From Trypanosoma brucei gambiense DAL972 (lineage: Eukaryota > Euglenozoa > Kinetoplastea > Trypanosomatida > Trypanosomatidae): a stretch of DNA of 64,000 nt. Position numbers and translations under genes: made by a program. Of the stretch, positions 30,055 through 43,900 are shown piece after piece. The stretch covers positions 186,001-250,000 of the forward strand of contig NC_026734.1 of assembly GCF_000210295.1 (NCBI RefSeq), in the 5' to 3' direction. Each line of letters starts with the position of its first letter. The first letter of the stretch is position 1. A model generated the notes under the pieces. The model was not told the DNA's origin, searched no databases, and saw nothing but the letters and a program-made list of their open reading frames with translations.

Positions 30055-33000
30055 ATGTTGACAGGTGACATCTTGTTGCAAGAAATTGAGAATCTGGGAA
30101 GGGTCGAGAGGTACGAACGGGTGGTGGAGGTCGGCCGCGCCGCGCGTGCTGGTGGTGATGTGTGCAAGGAGCGCCTCGCATTGATTGAGCTTTCGCGTTC
30201 ATGTGTGCCATACGAACGACTGACTGCTGCGTTGGGGTTATGGCAGAGTGGGTGTAGTTCGGAAACACTAAGGCTTCTGAAAGACCCTTGTGGCCGTGTT
30301 TCGCGGTTGGCTATGCTCCCAGCGGCGGAGGCGTTGCCGGATGCGGATTTGTTGAAAGTGTTTGGTGAACTGCCGGTGCAACGCCTCGCGATGTTCTGCG
30401 GTTACCTCGAGCGGAAGGGGAGAGTAACAGGTTTGGTTGACAGGTACGTGGCAGCCGTGACCCCTGTGCTGCAAAAAGGTCCTGGACTAACGCTGCTTTG
30501 TTGGGCGTCTGTCAGCATGTTGGCTGCACAACCCACCAGCACCTTCTACCTTCTGAGGAAGAGTGAGTGGGGCACACTTGTGCGACGGAATCCAAACTTC
30601 GCTGCGACACTAGTGAAGGCGAATATAAACAGTGGCACCGAAGCAAATCCCTCTGCTATCACGCAAGCTCATACTGTACTAGCGCAGCTTCGCCGATTTC
30701 ATCCGTCGGTTGGATCGCAGTTACTGGGTTGTGTGCTACCGCGAGTACGAGTGAGCAATGAATGTATAGAAGCATATGCTAAAATGTACCCTGTTGAGGT
30801 GACACAAATGCTTCTGAAGCATAAGTTGGAGGAAACTTTGGACGTAAGCCACTTTTTTAAAAAGTTGGATCCAGATACGCTTCTTACCCTTTTCAGTGCC
30901 GGTGTGTTCCGTGGGAAGGATTTCAAAGAGTGTTTTGCTTATGCCCCACATAACTTGCGGATGACTTTGTATAAGCGGTATCGAAAGGAACTACTTGATC
31001 CTGATGGGTCGATGGATATTTCCATGATTGAGTTGATCCCTAACCGTGAGGAGCGTGAGCGCGAGGCTCTACGTGCGCTGAATGAATCTGAGAGTCTGCG
31101 ATTGGATCCAAAGAGATGGGTATCGTTCCTCTCTCCGTTACCTCTCTCACAGGCAGTGGAGGTAGGGAAGCAGTATTTGAAGGAAAAGGATGTCCATGTA
31201 CGGGCTGAACTTGTTGCCGCAATTGCGTATGGTGGTCAGTACCACCGAGAATGCTTAGATGATATTCTCGACTTCTGCATTGCTCGTGGGAATGATAATG
31301 ATGTTGTGCGGAGGAAGTTCCTGATGAGGCTATCGATGATTTCCCGCAGCAAGTGGGAGGAGCGGCACATACCCAAACTCGCTGAAATTGTTAAAGCGGC
31401 ATTGGACGCAAGAGATTCCTCCTCCTCTTCTTTGGACACCTGCATGTCACTGGTGTTGGGCACGGCTCATCTTTCCACGAAGGCGATTGAAAGCTCTTTT
31501 CTCCCACTTGTGCGGAGGGTGGGACCTCCTTTTAACCTGGGGAGATACCATTTGCCGAAGTCTGCTCTGTTGTGCATTTGGTCATGCCTTGAGCCGGTGA
31601 TGAAAAAGGAAGCACAATCGGATCAGCATATGAAGGAAAGAATCATGTGGATGTTCTCCTCCCGCTTGCGGGACATTGGTGACGTTGTTATTCCGTACCT
31701 TAAGGGGCTTTGTGAGAGTGAGGACGATCTAGTCTTCTGTGGAATCAGCACCCTGCTGAAACACTTCCCCACCATCGGGTCACAGATGTTGCCAAACCTT
31801 GTGGTTAAAAGGCCTGATGTGATATGCGTACCAGAGGTATGCTTTAAAGTAAGCAACAGCATACAAGGTGAGCTTTTGGAAAGGTGTCTTATGCGGGAGG
31901 CACTTGAGGATATTGTGTGCAGAGGAAGATTTCCACATTCGGCACTCAGTGGCCGCTACTGGACTGCCGCGAAGCAGCAGATGTATGCTAATTCCACAGT
32001 TGAAATTTTGCTGGAAAAGGAAGAGGAATGGTTTGAGGCTCAGTGCTTGCTGAAACCCCTCGAATCCTTGTACAGTGTTGATGTGGCGAAGATCGCCTCT
32101 GTTCTGTTGGGCGAGGACAGCAAACCACCGCTGCTACGGGACCGACTTATTGAACTCCTTGGAAGAGCGGAGAATCCGGAGTCCCTACAGTTCCTGCTCA
32201 GCGCTCTTAATGACAACAGGTCACGCGTGGCCATCCATGCCATCAGTAAACGCGCTGCCGCTCTTTCCACTGCTCAGGTTCTGCAAATAGTGGATAAGGC
32301 TATGCACTCCAAATTGGTAGCCGTTCAGAAGGTGGCAGTTCGTCTCGGCGCCTTGAATGGTGACGAGGCGAGTTATAACTTTCTCATGCAACTGCGGAAG
32401 GGTGGAAGAATGAATGCGGATGTGGAGGCTGTGTGGGTGCAAGCGATGTTTAACTTTCTGGGTAAGGAGGATGTGTGGGTGTTTTTCCACAATGCCGCGC
32501 AGGATGAGCGTAGGGCAGTGGCTCTCGCTGTGGTGGATATTCCTAGCGGTACGCTTGAGGCGTGTTGGCAGTTGACTGCGCTATGTAAGTTATTCGTTTT
32601 GCTGCTGAACCACGATGACGCCTATGTGACTGTTCAAGCGCTGAAGAAGCTATCGAAAAGTAAGCTACCGAGCTACGACGAGGAACTGATTAGTTGCCTT
32701 TTCCACCTCCTTGACACACGAAGACAATCGGATTATTTTCCCGACATTCTGCTTGCACTCGCAAATTCATCTGCGGATGCTCGTGAGTTAGCCCAACGCC
32801 TAGTGGATGTTGACCTCGACTCAGTACTAAGTGTCAATGCCCACACTCATTGTGGTTCTATGGCTTCCCATGGAGAGCGGTTCAGAAATATTGTTTCGTC
32901 AATGGTGGAGCTGTTGGTGGAAGAGGGCCGGCAGCCGGCAATCGTATGCCATCTCATCTGTTGGCTGCATCCGACTGTGGCTGGTGAGTATTTGATGAAA

Positions 33001-33300
33001 CTTTGTGAGAAGGGTCATCTCCATCCGGGATGTGTGTACGCCATCGTGGAAGCCGCAGGGAATTTCGGTTCCGAAACTGATGGGGTGAGTGCCCTTGAGG
33101 AGCAGCTGCGTGGTCACAGTAATCCCATCATGCAACGCATTGGACTGGAGCTGCTTCGTCGTATGGCATCTTCAGCAGGATGGGACGGGACGCTCTGCGA
33201 AGCGTTAGAGGTGTACCGATCCGCAAGTGATCCGTGGGTGAGAGATACAGCCAAAGTCATATCCGCTGAAGATTTGAACGAGTCGTGTTCATCCTACTGA
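30055..33300 (+). CDS. Large helical-repeat (HEAT-like) protein, 1081 aa, unknown function
   Basis: Starts at the ATG at 30055; an in-frame TTG five codons earlier is ignored. The protein is almost entirely alpha-helical in appearance: amphipathic helix pairs rich in Leu, Ala, Val and Arg recur along its whole length. The clearest HEAT-like units are around residues 680-780 (LLRDRLIELLGRAENPESL and SRVAIHAISKRAAAL) and near the C-terminus (ALEEQLRGHSNPIMQRIGL). No catalytic motif, zinc site, membrane segment or low-complexity tract is seen. Such alpha-solenoids usually act as scaffolds or transport adaptors. I do not recognise a specific family. Confidence 0.85.
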   Translation: MLTGDILLQEIENLGRVERYERVVEVGRAARAGGDVCKERLALIELSRSCVPYERLTAALGLWQSGCSSETLRLLKDPCGRVSRLAMLPAAEALPDADLLKVFGELPVQRLAMFCGYLERKGRVTGLVDRYVAAVTPVLQKGPGLTLLCWASVSMLAAQPTSTFYLLRKSEWGTLVRRNPNFAATLVKANINSGTEANPSAITQAHTVLAQLRRFHPSVGSQLLGCVLPRVRVSNECIEAYAKMYPVEVTQMLLKHKLEETLDVSHFFKKLDPDTLLTLFSAGVFRGKDFKECFAYAPHNLRMTLYKRYRKELLDPDGSMDISMIELIPNREEREREALRALNESESLRLDPKRWVSFLSPLPLSQAVEVGKQYLKEKDVHVRAELVAAIAYGGQYHRECLDDILDFCIARGNDNDVVRRKFLMRLSMISRSKWEERHIPKLAEIVKAALDARDSSSSSLDTCMSLVLGTAHLSTKAIESSFLPLVRRVGPPFNLGRYHLPKSALLCIWSCLEPVMKKEAQSDQHMKERIMWMFSSRLRDIGDVVIPYLKGLCESEDDLVFCGISTLLKHFPTIGSQMLPNLVVKRPDVICVPEVCFKVSNSIQGELLERCLMREALEDIVCRGRFPHSALSGRYWTAAKQQMYANSTVEILLEKEEEWFEAQCLLKPLESLYSVDVAKIASVLLGEDSKPPLLRDRLIELLGRAENPESLQFLLSALNDNRSRVAIHAISKRAAALSTAQVLQIVDKAMHSKLVAVQKVAVRLGALNGDEASYNFLMQLRKGGRMNADVEAVWVQAMFNFLGKEDVWVFFHNAAQDERRAVALAVVDIPSGTLEACWQLTALCKLFVLLLNHDDAYVTVQALKKLSKSKLPSYDEELISCLFHLLDTRRQSDYFPDILLALANSSADARELAQRLVDVDLDSVLSVNAHTHCGSMASHGERFRNIVSSMVELLVEEGRQPAIVCHLICWLHPTVAGEYLMKLCEKGHLHPGCVYAIVEAAGNFGSETDGVSALEEQLRGHSNPIMQRIGLELLRRMASSAGWDGTLCEALEVYRSASDPWVRDTAKVISAEDLNESCSSY

Positions 33301-34687
33301 TGAATTTAACGACGGGATGAAAACAATGATATCGGGGCTGTGCTTACCAAGGTCGTGTAGTCGTCGTTTATACATACACATATATTTTTTAACGGGATGC
33401 AGCGACAAAGTGTGGGTTATTAGTTTCCTTTAAATATCTACCTGAATTCTTGTTAGTATTCCTCTGTGGTTGGTTTTCGACTTGATATTTGTGTTTAAAG
33501 ACTCTCTTTTATGATATTGATCCATTGTTTGAAAATTTCCTCCGAATTATGGTCCGATGTTACGCTTGTCACCGCTGTGACACGAATATGCCACACCGTG
33601 GCTACCGGTCACTGAGACTGTGTGAGTGTGTGGCCAGAGGAGTACATACAAATGCGTGAGAGTATGTTTCCAAATAATTGCTACAAGACGTCGATTAACC
33701 TTGTCGTAATACTCTTGACTGCTCCGCACTTGTAGTTCAGGTCGCTGGTCTGCATATTGGTTGGTGATGGGGCAGAGTTGGGTTACGCAGTTTTCTTGTT
33801 GTTCTTTACCCCCCTTACAAATTCACTTTCATTGCAGGTACGGACAATAATTTATGTCTCCCTGTATCATACTTTTTTGATTCATTTGCCACAAATTTGA
33901 AGCCGTGAAATAAATGAGAAACGGTACAACTCTCCTTCGTTAATATATGTATTTTTGTTTCATGTCTAAAGGTGGTTTCCCTTCAAGCTTTATCTACCCT
34001 TTCGTTCTGCTGCTTTCTGACCTCTATTGTTTTGTACTGCATGAATGGAGATGGAGAGAGGCGGTTACAGGGAAATGGGAGGATTTATGGTTTGTCGGTT
34101 TACTTCATCCCACTTGGCAACTGTCAATGTTGTGCAATAACTACATGATGATGTTGCAATCATGAACCCATTCTCTGACGAGCGCGCAACGAACGTTAAT
34201 ATTGGCTTACCCTAATGAAACGAACAACCGTAGAACTGGTTCACCATCGTGTGGGACGTCGGTTAGGTCAGTGACCGTATTTTATATATGCGCATACGCT
34301 TCCTCTTAATCAAACGTACGGGGCGGCTGCCGGTAAAGATATTTGTGGTGGGGGTTAAGAGTAATATTGAAAACGGAAGTGAGAAAGAGACTTTTCCTGA
34401 GTTAATATATTGCGTTACTGTTGTTGATTCTGAATACAGAGCTGCTTGTTCTTCTGTGATTTTCAACCCTAACTTGTTATTAAAGCAAACAACGCCGACT
34501 CGCTTTTACTTTTTCCCTCCTTTATTAACATTATTATCATTGGTCTTAACTTTCTAGTACAAATAGGTGTCCTTTTTTTAAAAAAAAAAACTGCGTGTAA
34601 GTTTCGTTGTCACGACAGAAGAGGATCTTCATCCGCTATCCTGCTCCTTAACCGCAGTCCCCCCCGTCTGTTCCTACAACGTGGAGC
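33301..34687. other. Intergenic spacer, 1.4 kb
   Basis: AT-rich spacer with T- and A-runs, including poly-T directly followed by poly-A at 34574-34590. Two frames (33947-34165 and 34288-34557) were examined and judged non-coding for lack of motifs and hydrophobic, pyrimidine-derived composition. Confidence 0.6.
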
Positions 34688-35401
34688 ATGTCGTCAAGCA
34701 AAGGTGGTGAAACCAACAACGCCGCCGGCGCTGACGCATCGTCTCCTCAACTGTCCCGTAATAGCCGAACGTTTCTTCGAACGAAGCTACAAAAACGTGC
34801 GAAAAAGAACAGCAATGAGGGAAAGGGGGACAGTAGCGGTGGTGCCAAATTTCAGAAACGTAGTCTGCAGTGCTTGAAGAAGTTCACCTGCCCAGTTTGT
34901 CGGATGAAGGGTGCCGTTCGCATTGATGTAAACGCGAAGGAGCAGCAGGCGGTAGTATCATGTAGCTATTGCATGCAACTGAAGCCGCGGCCCATTGATT
35001 TACCGTACCCTTTCACAACATCGTTTCTGCCAAAACTGCAGAACCGTGCCGATGTTTTCTTTGAGTTTAACGAGTTGTATCGCAGATTGCAACTACAAGC
35101 GAACTCCATTGAGTGTGCTGGGGAAGACGTTTCAGGTCTTAATACCAGTCACCTCCTGAGGGATGGTGTGTTAGGCCTCACTGGTTTGGCAACCGGTGAC
35201 GTAACGAACGAAAATAATGAATGTGAGGAGGGAAACGATTACGAGGAGGGCGGTGATTACGAGGAAGATGCTAGTGATGATGATGAAACTGTTGCAATCG
35301 GATGTGGTAATGAAGCGACTGTAAACGTGGCAGAGGAGGAAACGGTTACCAGCGACGTCGCAGTGGACGACGTTAATGCATTCTTTGACGAAAGTGACTA
35401 G
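34688..35401 (+). CDS. Elf1/ELOF1-type zinc-ribbon protein (copy B, extended)
   Basis: A 237-aa protein with a basic Ser/Lys-rich leader (1-60) and a zinc ribbon with Cys68, Cys71, Cys92 and Cys95, again spaced C-x2-C-x20-C-x2-C as in Elf1 and as in the gene at 25702. The family's DVF segment is present as ADVFFEFNELYRRL at 121-134 but is separated from the ribbon by a longer loop (about 25 residues) than in copy A. A long Asp/Glu-rich tail (from about 175) includes short EGGDYEE-type repeats. The likely role is binding to an RNA polymerase during elongation; which polymerase is not evident. Copy A and copy B look like old paralogs. Confidence 0.82.
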   Translation: MSSSKGGETNNAAGADASSPQLSRNSRTFLRTKLQKRAKKNSNEGKGDSSGGAKFQKRSLQCLKKFTCPVCRMKGAVRIDVNAKEQQAVVSCSYCMQLKPRPIDLPYPFTTSFLPKLQNRADVFFEFNELYRRLQLQANSIECAGEDVSGLNTSHLLRDGVLGLTGLATGDVTNENNECEEGNDYEEGGDYEEDASDDDETVAIGCGNEATVNVAEEETVTSDVAVDDVNAFFDESD

Positions 35402-38265
<2,864 letters not shown>

Positions 38266-38899
38266 TAATTATTTGGATGATGAGGTAATACACGGGAGGG
38301 TGTTATTTTTCACTGCAGTATCCGTCATTGTTCGGTTGCTAACGTAGTTCGTGATGAATGAATTCTCACTTGTAGGTCCCGGTAAGTCTGCAGCTAACCA
38401 CATTGCTCTCGGGTTAATGTCACTTCCACTTATGTGAGCGGAAGTCTGTTCTTTAATCAACCGCGTTAACACATTGAAGCACTAAGGGAGTGCAATGTCC
38501 TCCACTCATGTACACGTGCAAGGATGGGGAATATGCATGACGGTAATGTCATTTCGTGAGTTTGAAGTTGGATGTGATGGTACACGAGACGTGTTTTTTT
38601 TTTTTTGGTACCGTTTCTTTTCTTCACAGAGGAAAGTTCGTGGTGGCACCCTTAGTTGTGAATATTTTATGTTACCCATTAGGGTGGGTACCTTTTAGTT
38701 TCTACCTTGTTACGTAGGATACACTACGAAATGTAAAGATGTTTCATATGTCACTTATCTTTGCGCGTTTTAACGAATTTTCTCTCATTCGCTTTCATTT
38801 GTTTTTTTGGCCACCTACGATACCAAGCAGACGTGCCGTACAGAAAATTTGTGTGCTTCAGCAAACATCAGCCTGACTTAGTAATAGGGGGTGTAAATC
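38266..38899. other. Intergenic spacer between KREN1 and BFR2
   Basis: T-rich, with a T-run at 38595-38606 and pyrimidine-rich blocks near 38780-38810. No coding frame recognised. Confidence 0.65.
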
Positions 38900-40381
38900 A
38901 TGTCTACACGTAGCGGTAAGCAGGCATCGATGTGTGGGAAGAAGCGGCTGAAGTCGGTGAGCGACATTATCAACGAACAGTTTAGTGGGAATGGTGCTGA
39001 GAGGAATGATATGGACGCGTGGGATGAGCTGGGTGGCGACAAGCCGCAGATTGACGACTATTACGAGGGAAATGACAGCGGTAATGAGGGAGCGGATGAC
39101 TTTGATGGAATGCCCCCACTATCAACTACCAAGCGCCGTCGAACAGAACACAAACTTCCACAACGAAAAGAAGAAAAACGCCTTCGTCGGCGCGGTCCGT
39201 TAGATCCATCACTCTCTGCGGGAGATTACGCCGCCACTCCGGTCGACGTGGAGGCAGCAATGGACGGGATATTTGGAGCACTTGAAATGGGTGAGGACGA
39301 TGAGGAGGACATATCGGGTGAAGGCGATGCCAAAGGTTCAAAAAGGGGTGGAGGACGCAAGTACGAGACGGAGGAGCAATACGTCAAGTGGCTGGAGGCG
39401 CAGCAGGCGAAAAAATTATCGAAACGTCCTGATTCTGGTCTTACAGAGGAAGATGATATTCTACAACAGTTGGAATCGTTGCGCAGTGCGCAGGTGGAGT
39501 TGCTACATAAGCAGGAATCAGGCGATACCTCCAACCCGCAGGCAAGAGAGCGGGAGCAAGTACAAAAGGCCATTCACCACTATGTGATGGTGTACTCGCA
39601 GTTGCTTAGGATGCGTATAAAGCTTCAACCCGTGGTCGCGCGCGCAGTTACCTTCCCGCAATATTATGCACTGAAAGACTTTCTTCAAAATGGTGATGAA
39701 ACAATAAAGAAAGAGACGAAGGTAGTTACAGGCTCCCTCAAGGAACTCCTCGGCACCTTTCTTTCCTTGGCAGCAGAGGGAAAGAAGGGGGAGGACAACG
39801 GCAAACCCACGACTCGAGGCACTGTGCCCAGTTTTGAGGAGGTTAACGTAATTCACAAACGTTTTATAGCTGGGGCCGATGCGTGCATTGAGCACTGGGG
39901 GGCCAAATTTGTGCAATCAAATAGTGCTAAGCTTCACACCGTTTCACAGCCACTCATACAACAAATTCGCACCATACTATCCAGTAGGGCACCTCTGCGT
40001 GCGAGGGTACAGAAAAACAGGGCACATGTGACAATACTGGGGCACCCGGAGCATTACCGTGCCACACAGTCCGCAGAACGCAAGGCGGCCCGTGCCCTCC
40101 ACATTGCCGATGGGGATATTGATGGCGAAATATATGATGATGGTGAGTTTCTCCGTGAAGTGGTTCGCCGTGGTGGTGCTGTAAAATTGCAACAGCAACT
40201 TCAAGAAATACAGCGTGAGCTGCAGTCCAGTGAGGAACCAGCGAAGCGTGGCTTTCATAGGTTGACTAAAGGTAAGGCAGTTAATTACGAACCGCGGCCC
40301 AAGTTGGTTGGTTTCCTTCTACCCGTGCCGTTCGCAGTGAATGGGCAGCATGAGGTGTTGTTCAAGTCTTTATTCCAATAA
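38900..40381 (+). CDS. BFR2: AATF/Bfr2 (TRAUB-domain) ribosome-biogenesis factor
   Basis: A 493-aa protein. The N-terminal third is charged and disordered, with acidic stretches and a Lys/Arg-rich patch (KRRRTEHKLPQRKEEKRLRR, near 78-97) that is a likely nucleolar signal. The AATF-Che1 domain follows, recognisable from QLLRMRIKLQPVVARA (about 235-250). The TRAUB domain is at the end: IYDDGEFLREVVRR, then KGKAVNYEPRPKLVGFLLP, matching the family pattern YDDxDFYxxLLRxLI, KGRxLRYxxHxKLxNFMAP. In yeast and humans it belongs to the SSU processome/ANN complex and is needed for 18S rRNA maturation. Helical and coiled-coil regions lie in between. Confidence 0.9.
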   Translation: MSTRSGKQASMCGKKRLKSVSDIINEQFSGNGAERNDMDAWDELGGDKPQIDDYYEGNDSGNEGADDFDGMPPLSTTKRRRTEHKLPQRKEEKRLRRRGPLDPSLSAGDYAATPVDVEAAMDGIFGALEMGEDDEEDISGEGDAKGSKRGGGRKYETEEQYVKWLEAQQAKKLSKRPDSGLTEEDDILQQLESLRSAQVELLHKQESGDTSNPQAREREQVQKAIHHYVMVYSQLLRMRIKLQPVVARAVTFPQYYALKDFLQNGDETIKKETKVVTGSLKELLGTFLSLAAEGKKGEDNGKPTTRGTVPSFEEVNVIHKRFIAGADACIEHWGAKFVQSNSAKLHTVSQPLIQQIRTILSSRAPLRARVQKNRAHVTILGHPEHYRATQSAERKAARALHIADGDIDGEIYDDGEFLREVVRRGGAVKLQQQLQEIQRELQSSEEPAKRGFHRLTKGKAVNYEPRPKLVGFLLPVPFAVNGQHEVLFKSLFQ

Positions 40382-40967
40382 AGCAGTGACGGCACGACTG
40401 TTTAAGGTAGAGCCGAGCGAATACGCGTCGCAACCGCACGGAACCGGGACGAGGTTACTAAGATTTAGCATGATACGGGATGATTACCAAAAGAAGAAAA
40501 GAAAAAAGGGGTATCTAGTGAAGGAGGGAAGTGAGCCGTCATATGGAAATATCTTTGAAACTATAAAATTAATTCGGTTAAGGCACATCTAACAACATGC
40601 ACCTTCTCTCTGATTGTGCGTTAGGCTGGGGGACGAATGACGGAAGGTGCGTGCTTGTCAATCGTTACTTAATGAGCTTGTGAAGGGAGAGGTAATGTGT
40701 ATTCGCGTTGTGTGTGTGTGTGTGTGTTTTACAAACTCCTGTTTCCTTGGTTTTGTAAAAAAAGAAAAAAACTTTTAAAGTACGATGTGAGGCGCTTCTG
40801 ACGTTTATCTTCTTTTCGTGGAACACAACAATAGACCCTAAAACAATTGAAGCGTCATACAGCAGCAGCTGTTTCAACAGGAAGAAAAAGAGCAGCCCAG
40901 CACTTAACGAAGAAAGTTGCGGACATCGCTACTTTGTTAACTTATCTTTTTTTTTTTGAAGTCCTCT
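40382..40967. other. Intergenic spacer upstream of the THO2-like gene
   Basis: Contains a TG microsatellite (about 40709-40728) and, at the end, a T-run (40947-40957) followed by GAAG just upstream of the next ATG, which could be the splice signal. No gene recognised. Confidence 0.65.
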
Positions 40968-43900
40968 ATGGAGAAACAGCTCTTCGCCATCTTAAGCAGT
41001 GATAGTAGAGAAGGTGGGAGTGCGGGGGAGAGACGGCAAGCCTTTTCTACGGCATTTGAAGCTTCATTATTTTCCACCACGTACAATGAACCTGTTAGCG
41101 CGAAAAAGGGGTCAAAGCGCCCCAAAGCCACAGACAAGGAAACCCGTGAAGATGAGTGTCTGCGGCATGCTGTGAACTCATTTTTTACTATGCCGACACC
41201 GGGGGCACTAGAAACATTCTTTTTGCGAGCTGCAGCGATGCTTCACTCCTACACGCTGCTGCTTCCCGAAAAGGACGGAGAAGCAGGGGAGTTACCCGGT
41301 GTTGTAAAAGAGGCAGCTATCGCATTTTCCAGCGCAATATTCGCGCCACGGTTGCGTGCTGCGTGCGAAAGCCTTAAAGTCGAGGAAAAATGTTCTGCTT
41401 GGGTGTCAACAAATAATTGTGGCGCGGGTGCAGAGGCATTGAATCATCCTCTTTGGCACTGTTTTTTGTGTATATTTCTACAACAACTTTCAGCCCGGGG
41501 TGGTAGCATTGCTTCTTGGCGGAAATTCATCTCCGATTGCGCAGATGGGTCACATGCATCGGCGCATCCACAAGAAGGTGATTGTGGCCGCGACGAAAGT
41601 GAGGAAGACAAGGGAAGTAGCACCAACATCACCTGTGAAGATGAGTGCACACGCCTTGCTGTAGCTGCGTGGGGAGCTGTCTCCCTAAAACTACTTGACG
41701 CAACCGTAGGACGCACGCGTTACCGACGTACGGCTGTACTTTGTCGCTCTGTTTGCCCGCACATCGTGGCACAGGCCCCCGGTACCACATATCAATTACT
41801 TGATATCTTGCATGGATTTATGAGCGCTTGGAGGGAGCGATACAGCAAGGCATCGTCAAATGGAAGAGAAGGAAAGAAGGAAGATGACGACAACACGGAG
41901 GATGAAACGGGGGCCACCATCGTGACGCTCTACGCGGAGCGTCTTGGTCACATTGTTGGTGACGGTCAAACGCACGCCATGCTTCTTGTCACTGCCATTG
42001 GTGCTGTACTCAGTGCAACATATGTCCTTCCGAAGCGCCAAAGACACGGAACTGTGGGGAGTAGCGATCCCTCGAAGTGGTATCCGCCGCGCTGCGAAGA
42101 CCCCTCGTTAGGGCTTACGGAAAGCGAATGGCGTGCAACACACTTTCCCCCTATTGGCCGGTTGTTGCAATGCTTACACATTCATTCACTACTGAGTGTT
42201 CACGTTTTTGCATTCTGTATGCAACTACGGATCGGCCTATCCTCTTCGCAACACGCGGAAGTCCGACAAAGGTTGGCACTGTGCCTCTACCTGACAGAGG
42301 TCTGTCCGGTCCATGTCGCACTCGCTATTTATTACTATGCCACTTCTCCTCAGAATGCACTCGCACAAGGCTCTGGAGAGTTGCCAGGGGATGGACTGAT
42401 GGCGTACACAAAGGCCCTTGACCACTTCGTGACTGCGGCTCATAGTGAGTTGCTATTCTCCGTAACAGATTTACCAACCGGGCGTCGACGGCAACGTCAC
42501 AACACGCGTGCTGCATCCGGTACAAAGGACGGCGGCCCTGATGATGATGATGATGATGAACCCACACCAGTAGATGGTGAGTTGAAGGGCCCACGCTTCA
42601 CAAAGATGGAATTCCCCGTGAGCTGCCCGACGTGGTCTCAGTACTTGACAGAGGGCACTGCAGGGAAGGCAACAAGTGGGCCAGCAGGACCTGCAACGAA
42701 ACCAGTTGCTGGCACACTGCAGGTGGCTCCTTGCCGCTTCGTCGTGGAGCTGTTAGAGATTGGGCTGCCAATGCTTTCTGGGGCCACGATACATCTGTTG
42801 CAAAACGAAATGGATATGGACGTGTGCGCGGTGTCAACCGCAGCCATGCCTGCGGAGTGTGGAAGAGGTGTGGCAGCAATCATAATGGATCATTTTCATT
42901 CTATTTTTAGCAGGACAAACCCTAGCACCGCGTGCGTGGGTCCACTCCCAACAGAACGGCATTGGAACACTTCCATGATTCGTGTGCTTGGGGAGTATCT
43001 TCCCCTTCTGGAGGCTGTGTACGGCTACGTCGCGTCACAGTCGTTTATATCCTTTGTGCTAGAGCAGATCACGAAGGGATGTAAGGATTTCTTGTCAGCA
43101 GTTTTGGACCGACATAGCTGTAGCACAGACGAAAGTAAACAAAGTGTGCAAGCACTGGCGAGAAAAGCATTAGCCTTGGCAGAGCGTTATCTCATTACAG
43201 TTGTCATGCCCTGTATGCGGGTGATGTCACCCTCACCAATCGTATACGACCGACTGCAAGCGCTGTTTAATCTCTTCAAAGAGGAAGCCCCGAAAGTAAG
43301 TTTTGGTACCAGTCCAGCGGAGTTCCTGCACACAAGCGTATTCTGCAGCGCATTGCTTGCCACTGGGGTTTCCAACGACACACTTTCTTACCGCGCCCCG
43401 CACGAGAGGTTACGGTCAAAAGAACTCGATGCACTTTTTACACAGTCACTGAAACGACTCACTCTTGGAAACGTTAACCGCTACCGCTGTATGCTGCGGC
43501 CCTCCATATATGCCAACCCGTTGCTAGCTGCTGAAAAGATGTTTAAGCAAGCTGTGGGGTACAATAACAACTTTTTACTGATTCACACGCAACTGCTGCG
43601 CGGCGCTCCACCAGCTGTAATGACTCTCATCGCACACATGGGCCTCCACCACATGCAACACTATGCAGAAAATGAAAGATTTGGTACTGCCGATAGCACT
43701 CGTGTTTCTTGCATTGCGACGTTCCTCGCTGTGCTATGGCGGGAAAATCCAAACTCCTTTGACGGTGGGCTGCTTTTGCGGGCGGCGGAACACTCACTAA
43801 GACGTGAGGGGCGTGCATCCGTTGTTTTCGGTCTTGAGTTGCTGCGTGCTATCTTACATGAATTACTAGATACAAAATTGGAGCATGAGGGGAAGTTTAC

